Positions 56,768 through 64,000 of a stretch of 64,000 nucleotides of DNA are shown here, in pieces (within the stretch, counting starts at the first letter, position 1; each line of letters opens with the position of its first letter). The DNA is from Stieleria marina (lineage in GTDB: Bacteria; Planctomycetota; Planctomycetia; Pirellulales; Pirellulaceae). The notes beneath the pieces are model-generated. The model was not told the origin of the DNA. It was given only the letters and a program-made list of their open reading frames with translations, and searched no databases. The translations under genes were made by a program, and so were the position numbers. The stretch spans positions 3,100,001 through 3,164,000 of the forward strand of contig CP036526.1 in NCBI GenBank assembly GCA_007741555.1. The letters run 5' to 3'.

Positions 56768-59623
56768 ATGAATTCTTCTACTTCCCAAACCCCAGCGGTA
56801 CCTCGGAAGTGTCTAGGCACCGTCCGCAAACGCGACGGGCGCGAAATCGATTTTGATTCGCGGTTGGTCGCGACGGCCATCGAAAAGGCGTTTCGCGCGG
56901 AATTGAACTTGGCCGACGGACAGTCGTTGACCAGTGATACTGTGGGCGATATCGACGCGATTGTCAGGCAAGTCGAGGCTGTTGTTACGGCAAACGACCG
57001 ACAAAGATCGGTCACCGTCGAGCAAATTCAAGACGTCGTCGAAATAGGATTGATGAAGTGTCAGCACTTTCGCGTCGCTCGACTCTACATCCTCTATCGA
57101 ACCGAACATGCGCGGATGCGAGCGATTCGCGGCAAAAATAGCGAGCTGGATTCAGTCGAGGGGCAATCGGCCGAAGCGAATCGGCTGACCGTCGAAATCG
57201 AAGAGGGCGTGCGTGTAGCCTTTGACGTCGATCGTTTGTCGCGTTTTATCAATCAGTGTTCCGCAGCCAGTTTGCCTGAAGTCGACACGCAGGAAATCGT
57301 CGAAGAAGTCGTTCGGGGGGCGTTTGACGGCATGACTCCCGATGATTTGATGCGAGGATTAGTGTTGTCGGCACGCAGCAGGATCGAACGCGATCCGGCC
57401 TACGATCATCTGGCCGCTGAATTGCAAGCCTCCGTCATTTACCGGCAAGCGATTGGCAAGACTCAGTTTTTCAACGATTTCAAACAAACCTACCGCGACC
57501 ACTTCGAACACTACATCATCGAAGCGATTCGGGCAAAACGTTTGTCCCCGGAACTACGCGACTTTGATCTTTCCAAAATTGCGGACGCCTTGCAGCCGGA
57601 TCGCGATGGTAAGTTCCGCTACCTGGGCATGCAGACGATTTATGATCGCTACTTGCTGCACATCGATGGCCGTCGAATCGAAACACCGCAGTACTTCTGG
57701 ATGCGGGTTGCAATGGGATTAGCGCTGGCCGAATCCGAAAACCACGAAGAGCGTGCGATTGAGTTTTACCAACTGCTTTCGTCGCTGCGATTTACTAGTG
57801 CCACGCCGACGCTGTTCAACTCTGGCACACTGCATCCGCAACTGAGCAGTTGTTACTTGACGACGGTGCAAGACGACTTGGACCACATTTTCAAGTCGAT
57901 CGGCGACAATGCGCGATTATCGAAATGGGCCGGTGGCCTCGGGAATGATTGGACCAATGTCCGCGCGACGGGGGCGCGTATCAAGGGAACCAACGGCGAA
58001 AGCCAAGGTGTGATTCCGTTCTTGAAAATCGTCAATGATGCCGCCGTCGCCGTAAACCAAGGTGGCAAACGCAAAGGCGCAGTTTGCGCTTACATGGAAC
58101 CTTGGCACCTGGACTTCATCGAGTTCTTGGATCTTCGCAAAAACACGGGTGACGAACGACGCCGAACACACGACATGCATACCGCGGCGTGGATCCCGGA
58201 TCTGTTCATGCAGCGGTTGCAAAACGACGGTCAATGGACGCTGTTCAGCCCTGACGAAGTGCCAGATCTGCATGACTGCTATGGGCAGTCATTTGTCGAA
58301 CGCTACGAATACTATGAAATGGAAGCTGCGGCGGGACGCATGCGGCAGCATCGGACGATGTCAGCGTCCGAGCTTTGGCGGAAATTGCTGACGCGAACGT
58401 TCGAGACCGGCCACCCTTGGGTAACGTTCAAAGATCCGTCGAATATTCGTTCGCCGCAGGACCATGCTGGCGTTGTTCACAGCAGCAACCTTTGCACGGA
58501 AATCCTTCTCAATACCAGCGACGACGAAACGGCGGTCTGCAATCTTGGCAGCATCAACCTGGGTCGGCACATCGTCGATGGCAAGCTTGATTTGGAATTG
58601 TTGCAACGCACGGTTAATACGGCGATGCGGATGTTGGACAACGTCATCGACATCAATTACTACCCCACGCCCGAAGCGCAGAATGCGAACAGCCGCCATC
58701 GTCCCGTTGGTCTCGGGTTGATGGGATATCAAGATGCGTTGAGTGATTTGGGGATTCCGATTGCCAGCCAAACCGCCGTCGAATTCGCGGATCGCAGCAT
58801 GGAGGCGATCAGTTACTACGCGATCTTGGCGTCATGCGAACTGGCGGCGAAACGCGGTCGCTACGAATCCTACGCCGGTTCAAAATGGGATCGCGGTCTG
58901 TTGCCGATCGACACACTGGAGCTAGTGGACGCCGAACGTGGAGAACCTGTCAGCGTGGACCGCGATTCGAATCTAGATTGGAATCTTGTCCGCGCGGCGA
59001 TCGCGGAGCATGGGATGCGAAACAGCAATTGTCTTGCGATCGCACCGACGGCCACAATTTCCACCATCGTCGGTTGCACGCAATCCATCGAACCGACGTA
59101 CAAGCAGCTTTATTCCAAAAGCAATTTGTCGGGTGAATTCACGCAAACGAATTCGCGTCTGGTCAATGCGTTGAAACAACGTGGGCTTTGGAATGCCGAA
59201 ATGCTGGACTCGCTGAAATACTACGACGGCACGGTCGGAGAAATTGCGAATCTGCCCGCCGACGTCAAAGAGCTTTTTGCGACGGCGTTTGAGATCGAAC
59301 CGAAGTGGTTGATCGCAGCGGCTGCGAAGCGGCAGAAGTGGATCGACCAAGGGCAGTCTCTAAATCTGTACCTGGCATCACCCAGTGGAAAAGCGATCGA
59401 CGCGATGTATCAGTTGGCGTGGAAGAGCGGTTTAAAGACGACGTACTACTTGCGATCGCTCGCTGCCACGCAAGTCGAAAAGTCGACCGTTGATGTCAAC
59501 CGGCATGGCATCCAGCCACGTTGGATGAAGTCGCAAAGTCAGTCCAGCGAAATTCGCGTGGATCGAGTTGCTTCACCAGCGGCATGCAGCATCGATGATC
59601 CCGATTGCGAAGCCTGTCAGTAG
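56768..59623 (+). CDS. nrdA: Ribonucleoside-diphosphate reductase large subunit, class I
   Basis: The product is 951 residues from ATG 56768, with GGAG upstream. It reduces ribonucleotides to deoxyribonucleotides. An ATP-cone occupies about 14-105 ([20 protein letters not shown]), the overall-activity site. The catalytic barrel has [11 protein letters not shown] (first redox Cys), [30 protein letters not shown] (Asn, Cys and Glu of the active site), [11 protein letters not shown] (second redox Cys), the nucleotide-site stretch [20 protein letters not shown], and [14 protein letters not shown] with the tandem Tyr of the radical path. The C-terminal CEACQ holds the swinging redox Cys pair. It follows a cobalamin riboswitch and precedes nrdB by 159 bp. 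Confidence 0.97.
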   Translation: MNSSTSQTPAVPRKCLGTVRKRDGREIDFDSRLVATAIEKAFRAELNLADGQSLTSDTVGDIDAIVRQVEAVVTANDRQRSVTVEQIQDVVEIGLMKCQHFRVARLYILYRTEHARMRAIRGKNSELDSVEGQSAEANRLTVEIEEGVRVAFDVDRLSRFINQCSAASLPEVDTQEIVEEVVRGAFDGMTPDDLMRGLVLSARSRIERDPAYDHLAAELQASVIYRQAIGKTQFFNDFKQTYRDHFEHYIIEAIRAKRLSPELRDFDLSKIADALQPDRDGKFRYLGMQTIYDRYLLHIDGRRIETPQYFWMRVAMGLALAESENHEERAIEFYQLLSSLRFTSATPTLFNSGTLHPQLSSCYLTTVQDDLDHIFKSIGDNARLSKWAGGLGNDWTNVRATGARIKGTNGESQGVIPFLKIVNDAAVAVNQGGKRKGAVCAYMEPWHLDFIEFLDLRKNTGDERRRTHDMHTAAWIPDLFMQRLQNDGQWTLFSPDEVPDLHDCYGQSFVERYEYYEMEAAAGRMRQHRTMSASELWRKLLTRTFETGHPWVTFKDPSNIRSPQDHAGVVHSSNLCTEILLNTSDDETAVCNLGSINLGRHIVDGKLDLELLQRTVNTAMRMLDNVIDINYYPTPEAQNANSRHRPVGLGLMGYQDALSDLGIPIASQTAVEFADRSMEAISYYAILASCELAAKRGRYESYAGSKWDRGLLPIDTLELVDAERGEPVSVDRDSNLDWNLVRAAIAEHGMRNSNCLAIAPTATISTIVGCTQSIEPTYKQLYSKSNLSGEFTQTNSRLVNALKQRGLWNAEMLDSLKYYDGTVGEIANLPADVKELFATAFEIEPKWLIAAAAKRQKWIDQGQSLNLYLASPSGKAIDAMYQLAWKSGLKTTYYLRSLAATQVEKSTVDVNRHGIQPRWMKSQSQSSEIRVDRVASPAACSIDDPDCEACQ

Positions 59624-59782
59624 CATTAGCCGCATCGACTTGTCGCTCCGCCAGAGCGCTAGATGTGATGATTGCTGCGATGGCCAATCACCCTGTCGTT
59701 CCGTCCGTCTCTCTTGAAACGCGAGCGACGTCACGCCCCGATTTCCCCACCCAAGAAAACAACCTATCTATAGGACGTATTT

Positions 59783-60835
59783 ATGTCGATCTCCTTCGAA
59801 ACGACCAACACTTCCGCTCCTCGACGCTTTGACGCGTCGGACAAACGACTGATCAATTGCAATCAAGTTGACGTTAATCAGCTGATGCCACTGAAGTACA
59901 ACTGGGCTTGGGAGCATTATCAAAACGGATGCGCCAATCATTGGATGCCGACCGAAGTGCCGATGACCAAGGACATCGAAACGTGGCGAAGTGACCGATT
60001 GACCGATGCGGAACGCCGCGTCGTCATGCGCAATCTAGGTTTTTTCTCCACGGCCGAAAGCCTAGTCGGCAACAACTTGGTGTTGGCGATTTTCAAACAC
60101 GTCACCAATGCCGAATGTCGACAGTATCTTTTGCGACAGGCATTCGAGGAAGCAGTTCACTCGCATACGTTTTTGTACATCGTTGATTCGCTTGGTCTGG
60201 ATGAGGGCGAGGTTTTCAATATGTACCACGAAGTGCCTTCGATTGCGCAGAAAGACGCGTTTGAAACGGAGCTGACTGCTGAAGTCATGTCCCCCGAGTT
60301 TTCAACGGAGACCGACGAGGGAGCCCAGGCGTTTCTGAAGAATTTGATCGGCTACTACCTGATCATGGAAGGAGTGTTTTTCTACACCGGATTTGTGATG
60401 ATGCTTTCGTTTCATCGCCGCAACCTGATGACGGGGGTTGGCGAGCAGTTTCAATACATCCTTCGCGATGAAACGACGCATCTGAATTTCGGCATCGATC
60501 TGATCAACGGTATTAAGTCAGAGAACCCGCATTTATGGACGCCGGAGTTCCAGCAGGCGATGGTTGACCGAGTGAAACAAGCCGTTGAACTCGAGCTCGC
60601 ATATGCCGGGGATTGTTTGCCCGGTGGCATCATGGGACTCAACGAAGACCTGTTTCGCGATTACGTCCAGCACATCGCCGATCGTCGCCTGGAAAGAATC
60701 GGTTTGCCGATGCAGTACGGATCTGCGAACCCCTTTCCATGGATGAGCGAGACGATGGACCTGGCAAAAGAAAAGAACTTCTTCGAGACTCGAGTCACGG
60801 AATACCAATCCGCTGGCAGTCTCAGTTGGGACTGA
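59783..60835 (+). CDS. nrdB: Ribonucleoside-diphosphate reductase small subunit, class Ic type (no radical Tyr)
   Basis: The product is 350 residues. It supplies the radical-generating metal cofactor for NrdA. Predicted metal ligands are Glu92, Glu123, His126, Glu196, Glu230 and His233. The position of the stable tyrosyl radical is Phe130 (in HSHTFLYIV), and the first ligand is Glu, not the Asp of class Ia. Compared with the numbering I recall for Chlamydia trachomatis R2c (Glu89, Glu120, His123, Glu193, Glu227, His230, Phe127), every residue is offset by exactly +3, as are Trp54, Tyr225 and Tyr341 of the radical pathway. A Mn(IV)/Fe(III) cofactor is therefore likely. RBS: AGGA 8 bp before ATG. 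A hairpin follows at 60875. Confidence 0.96.
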   Translation: MSISFETTNTSAPRRFDASDKRLINCNQVDVNQLMPLKYNWAWEHYQNGCANHWMPTEVPMTKDIETWRSDRLTDAERRVVMRNLGFFSTAESLVGNNLVLAIFKHVTNAECRQYLLRQAFEEAVHSHTFLYIVDSLGLDEGEVFNMYHEVPSIAQKDAFETELTAEVMSPEFSTETDEGAQAFLKNLIGYYLIMEGVFFYTGFVMMLSFHRRNLMTGVGEQFQYILRDETTHLNFGIDLINGIKSENPHLWTPEFQQAMVDRVKQAVELELAYAGDCLPGGIMGLNEDLFRDYVQHIADRRLERIGLPMQYGSANPFPWMSETMDLAKEKNFFETRVTEYQSAGSLSWD

Positions 60836-60874
60836 TTCTTTCCTTTTAGGAATGACGGGATCGCCTTGAGTAAG

Positions 60875-60925
60875 GCATTGTGTGGTCAACCATCGCGAAT
60901 TCGCAATGGTTGATTCACACAATGC
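60875..60925. terminator. Long hairpin between convergent nrdB and dienelactone hydrolase genes
   Basis: GCATTGTGTG pairs with CACACAATGC and the inner TCAACCAT with ATGGTTGA, giving a stem of about 18 bp with small bulges. It lies 39 bp after the nrdB stop and 3 bp before the end of the convergent gene. There is no obvious T-tract on either side, but the position fits a bidirectional terminator. Confidence 0.65.
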
Positions 60926-60928
60926 AAA

Positions 60929-61780
60929 TTAGGCGAGCGCGTTCTGGAATAGCACCAGCATTCTTTTCCACGCTTTTTCGGACTGCTCTTGATTGTAGAC
61001 TTTGGTGTCGGGCGGGCACCAACCGTGTCCGGCTGGATACACCTCGATCTCGGCCGACAGGTCGGCGTCGCCGAACGATGATTTCAGGGTCGTTTTCGAT
61101 TCGGGATCGCGTTGGTCGTCGTTTTCGGCAATCGCGATCAGGAATTGAGCTTTCATTTCCGGGATCAGCAAATGAGGGCTGTCTGGTTTGTCAGTCACCA
61201 GGCCCCCGCCGTGAAATGTAGCGGCCGCGCCGACGCGATCGGGCACGGCTGCGGCAGTTCGCATCACGATTGGGCCGCCCATGCAGTAGCCGGTCGTTCC
61301 CATTTTCTTTTTCTTGTCCACTTGGGGCTGCTGATCCAGCCAGGCGATGAATGCCTTTGCGTCCACTTTGTTTTTGTTTGCGTCCAGTGAACGAGCCAGT
61401 GGGATGACGTCTGTGATTGGCGTGTTTGCTCCCTTGGTTGCGGTCGGTGCTTTCTGAGTTCGATAAAACGGATTGACAACCAAGACACTGTATCCCGATT
61501 CCGCAAGACGCTTGCCCATTTGGCGAAATGCCGGCCGCAAGCCAAAGATGTCTGGCCAGATCAGTACGGCAGCATGTGTGCCATCCGTTGGTGTGACAAA
61601 AAAAGCGTCGCATTGTCCGTCGGGAGTTTCAATCGTGACGTCGTTCTCGCTAACTTCAGCGGCGTCGGCCGCGCGTGGCAACATCATGGCAGCACCAACG
61701 CCCGCTGCTGCCGCGAACGCGTGAAAGTCTCGACGCGAGTACTTTTTCAAATCGTCTTCAAAATGATCTTGATCACACAT
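60929..61780 (-). CDS. Dienelactone hydrolase family protein, Tat-exported
   Basis: The product is 283 residues from ATG 61780. A twin-arginine leader (YSRRDFHAFAAAAGVGAAMM) is followed by an alpha/beta hydrolase of the dienelactone hydrolase type. Its nucleophile is Cys in TTGYCMGGPIVMR, the acid is in AIAENDDQRDP and the base His is in EVYPAGHGWCPPD. Family enzymes open lactone or ester rings. The domain also has AVLIWPDIFGLRPAFRQMG, the oxyanion region of this family. It is convergent with nrdB, and its 5' end is 294 bp from the Api92-like gene. The natural substrate is unknown. Confidence 0.92.
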   Translation of the reverse strand: MCDQDHFEDDLKKYSRRDFHAFAAAAGVGAAMMLPRAADAAEVSENDVTIETPDGQCDAFFVTPTDGTHAAVLIWPDIFGLRPAFRQMGKRLAESGYSVLVVNPFYRTQKAPTATKGANTPITDVIPLARSLDANKNKVDAKAFIAWLDQQPQVDKKKKMGTTGYCMGGPIVMRTAAAVPDRVGAAATFHGGGLVTDKPDSPHLLIPEMKAQFLIAIAENDDQRDPESKTTLKSSFGDADLSAEIEVYPAGHGWCPPDTKVYNQEQSEKAWKRMLVLFQNALA

Positions 61781-62021
61781 GAGCAAATTCTCTGAAAGGG
61801 TTACGCACTCAAACTGGGTGGAACAAGATGATATCAGCCTTGGCAAAGTTGAACGAGTAAGCCAACAGGTTTCCGTCTCGCCCCGAATACATCTAGCGCC
61901 GAATGTATGCGTTACCATGTGATCTTCGTCCTGTTGCCGCATCAAAAGTCGTTCGCGTCGGTGTTGTTCAGGTGCCTACTTTGCAGAAAGTGAATGGCTC
62001 GTGAGTGGAGACGAATCTGCC

Positions 62022-62027
62022 TACAAT
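62022..62027 (+). promoter_or_regulatory. Possible -10 element (TACAAT)
   Basis: TACAAT lies 47 bp upstream of the preferred start at 62075. It would make sense only for that start and not for ATG 61994, so it slightly supports the shorter reading. There is no clear -35 element. The rest of the 294-bp gap upstream holds no gene I can support. Confidence 0.25.
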
Positions 62028-62074
62028 TAAGTCTGCCTTTTCGCGGTCGCTTTACTCTATGTCGTAAATCTTTA

Positions 62075-63133
62075 ATGGCAGCTCTCTGCAAGAACCGGCT
62101 AACAATTAGCAGCGATGATCCACGGATACTCAAGAGTGTTGGCGAAGCGGCCGCTGATGCCAGCACCGGATTTCTACAGTTTCTATGTCCAATGCCAGAG
62201 AACGTGGAAGAGTTGGAAATCGAAGTTTTGCCACAGTTGCCCAACGAACCAAAGTCGTACTATTGGCGACTGGATAATTGGGGGTGCCGCAGTGATGTTT
62301 CGTTTCAATTCGACCACGTGAGCAATCACGAGATGCGAGTGGTTTTTCCGACCGACTACTCGCCGCCAGTGGGCGCATTGCAACATGGGGCACGGGTTTA
62401 CGGATTTCGCTTCCGGCTTTTGTATTGCGAACCGGGGAACTGTTTTTGTGGCATCGCGACAGAATCCAGCCACCAAGAATGTGAATTCACGCTCGACCGT
62501 CCGCCGATCGAAGAAGGTGTGCCGCAAGAGTTGATTGACGTTTTTGAACTGAACGCTCTCTATGAAGAATTCCTCGCAGATGCGGAATCAGAACGTCAAA
62601 TTGCGAACCAGAGTGCCCCGGAAAACACAGTCGGCTTTGATCCAGATGATTCCGGTTTGCGAAAGTTGAGGTTCGCTGATCTGGACGAAGCAGTGCGCGA
62701 TGCTCAGCACTTGCTGGAGTCGGGGTATGTGCGGCAAGGCAACTGGTCGCTCGCGCAGGTCTGCCAGCACTTGCGATTGGTGCAAGACCCAAGCGTGGAT
62801 GGGTATCCCGGGTGGATGTCGTTGTTCGCGTTTTTGCGTCCCGCGATGCGGCGGTGGTTGCTGCCAAAATTGCTGAGCGGTGATTCGCCGCGAGGGATTC
62901 GCACCGCTTCGCTATTTGTGCCAGCCGACGGTTTGGTCGATGAGGTCGAGGTGAACGCTTTTGCAAAGAGTGTCGCGCGTTTGAAGTCCTACGATGGCCA
63001 GTACACGCCGCATCCTGCATTTGGTCGGCTGCCGCGTGCGAGGATTTTGCAGATCCACTCATGTCATGCAGCGCATCATCTGCGGTTTCTGATTCCGCAA
63101 ACTTCGGATACAGATGCGCACGAATCGAAGTGA
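62075..63133 (+). CDS. Fusion of an Api92-like ferredoxin-fold domain and a DUF1569 (DinB-like) domain
   Basis: The product is 352 residues from ATG 62075 (MAALCKNRLTISSDDP). I prefer this start to ATG 61994 because Api92-like proteins begin M-x-x-W/L-C-x-N-x-L-T-I. The N-terminal ~150 residues match that phage- or plasmid-borne family: FLCPMPENVEEL, YYWRLDNWGCRSDVSF, FPTDYSPPVGALQHG and YCEPGNCFCGIATES. The C-terminal ~150 residues are DUF1569-like: NWSLAQVCQHLRLVQDPSVDG, GWMSLFAFLRPAMRR and LQIHSCHAAHHLRFLIP, with paired His residues as in DinB-fold metal sites. The link between these two domains is unusual. No function is known. Confidence 0.8.
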   Translation: MAALCKNRLTISSDDPRILKSVGEAAADASTGFLQFLCPMPENVEELEIEVLPQLPNEPKSYYWRLDNWGCRSDVSFQFDHVSNHEMRVVFPTDYSPPVGALQHGARVYGFRFRLLYCEPGNCFCGIATESSHQECEFTLDRPPIEEGVPQELIDVFELNALYEEFLADAESERQIANQSAPENTVGFDPDDSGLRKLRFADLDEAVRDAQHLLESGYVRQGNWSLAQVCQHLRLVQDPSVDGYPGWMSLFAFLRPAMRRWLLPKLLSGDSPRGIRTASLFVPADGLVDEVEVNAFAKSVARLKSYDGQYTPHPAFGRLPRARILQIHSCHAAHHLRFLIPQTSDTDAHESK

Positions 63134-63223
63134 TCAACCATCTCGCCTTCGATAGCGGTCATCAACATGTTCCAGAGCCAGCCAAACACACTGGGACAAA
63201 AGCTGCCATCGCAAGAATGCAGA

Positions 63224-63601
63224 TCAAGAATTCCAGGCGTCACCATCTTTTGCTTTGAGTTCGTCGAATTCACGATCTTCAGGCTTTTTTCGGTACCAAG
63301 CAAATAGTTCGCAAATGCAACTGCAAGAGAAAAGGAATTTGCCAAGCAAGGAAACTGAGAAACCTTTCAATGCGAAGGCGACGGAGACGGTTGTTAGTGC
63401 GAGTAAAAAGTAGACGATTAACGGAATCGCTGCCCATCGTTGTCGAAACCATGTGAGTGCGGCGAACACACCCACGGAAAGCCAAAAGACGCCAAAGAAG
63501 GTGGAGCCGGTCGAAAACGACCCGTAGGCTACCGCTGGTGCAGCTATGACCAGCAATGCGGTAAACCAGCCAATGCCCCACCCAGGAGATCGAAATTTCA
63601 T
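63224..63601 (-). CDS. Small membrane protein, function unknown
   Basis: The product is 125 residues with three or four membrane segments (WFTALLVIAAPAVAYGSF, FFGVFWLSVGVFAALTWF, IPLIVYFLLALTTVSVAFAL, LLGKFLFSCSCICELFAWY) and a charged tail (RKKPEDREFDELKAKDGD). No family is recognised. It is convergent with the Api92-DUF1569 gene, 90 bp apart. The start is ATG 63601. Confidence 0.62.
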   Translation of the reverse strand: MKFRSPGWGIGWFTALLVIAAPAVAYGSFSTGSTFFGVFWLSVGVFAALTWFRQRWAAIPLIVYFLLALTTVSVAFALKGFSVSLLGKFLFSCSCICELFAWYRKKPEDREFDELKAKDGDAWNS

Positions 63602-64000
63602 AGCTTTCGAGACGAGTGTTGCGGACTAACTGGTGGGAGTAGAGAGAGGATTCGGTCGCTGTCGTTCTTCACGTTAGTCAGCGTCGCGGTGGAAATCGAT
63701 GGCTACTCAGGGTTGTAACTGAGACCAAATGCTCAGTACTGTGATCGACTCCTGGCTCTGCGAATGCCAAAGTCCGTCCGCCGAGATGGGGTTCCTGAGT
63801 TTGCATTTTCAGTCGCACCGATGGGATGCGATCTGTTTGCAGGGGGGCAAGTATAAATCGGCATTTCTTGGCAGTACGGTTGGCAAACCAATGGCAACAT
63901 TCGTTGATATGCCACGAATTTCGCGGCATCGATATCCACCCTGCCTCAACCTGCAAGTCGCGTCTTTAGATTGCGTAAGGAACGCAGTAAGCGATATTGC
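63602..64000. other. 399-bp region with no supported gene
   Basis: I found no convincing gene between the small membrane protein and the window end; open frames on the minus strand (63678-63956) show no recognisable features. At 63910-63930 there is a 21-bp near-perfect palindrome (ATGCCACGAA, then TTCGCGGCAT around a central T, one mismatch), which could be an operator. Confidence 0.5.

Noticed and set aside
63678-63956. Minus-strand 92-codon open frame near the window end
   Set aside because: No recognisable features, and a second open frame covers the same bases on the same strand; not supportable as a gene.

Overview
The window looks like chromosomal DNA of a planctomycete of the Pirellulaceae type (Rhodopirellula-like). 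This rests on gene content: three formylglycine sulfatases, three paired modules of planctomycete cytochrome-type DUF proteins (PSCyt1/DUF1549/DUF1553 with DUF1501, and DUF1592-family with DUF1552), twin-arginine leaders, a DUF5009 acyltransferase, Cys/Gly-rich surface proteins and moderate GC. I saw no rRNA, tRNA, CRISPR array, insertion sequence or prophage.

Layout. 1-3108: a partial old-yellow-enzyme oxidoreductase and a DapA-family lyase on the minus strand, divergent from an AraC regulator. 3232-13208: a sulfatase, a PSCyt1/DUF1549/DUF1553/LamG protein overlapping a DUF1501 gene, an exported nickel superoxide dismutase and a second sulfatase. 13326-20028: a Cys-rich outer-surface candidate, then four exported proteins (beta-propeller, sialate O-acetylesterase type, FG-GAP, NHL). 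20039-29055: a CHASE-PAS hybrid histidine kinase, an NfeD protein, HemW, a Cys-rich lipoprotein, an orphan SenB-like glycosyltransferase, a DUF5009 protein and a small lipoprotein. 29174-36459: an FHA-GAF protein and a type II secretion/type IV pilus-like gene set (F, E, and a secretin-N protein without a recognisable pore domain). 37023-41859: methionine aminopeptidase, a sugar-phosphate isomerase-like protein, a long DTW protein, an HpcH/HpaI aldolase and a thioredoxin-fold protein. 41885-50597: the DUF1592/DUF1552 pair and the second PSCyt1-LamG/DUF1501 pair, divergently arranged. 50640-56111: a TPR membrane protein, a TPR-AAA ATPase, a third sulfatase and a membrane protein. 56302-60835: a cobalamin riboswitch followed by nrdA and nrdB. 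60929-63601: a Tat-exported dienelactone hydrolase, an Api92-like/DUF1569 fusion and a small membrane protein.

How the genes work together. Much of the window encodes an exported polysaccharide- and organic-sulfate-processing repertoire (sulfatases, esterase, LamG-bearing haem-motif proteins, Tat-exported DUF1501/DUF1552 partners). The secretion cluster could supply an export or fibre machine. The most striking region is the ribonucleotide reductase locus. The small subunit matches the chlamydial class Ic (Mn/Fe, tyrosyl-radical-free) enzyme residue for residue at all positions I could recall, with one constant offset. The operon is preceded by a well-formed B12 riboswitch, which suggests a B12-gated switch between two ribonucleotide reductases.
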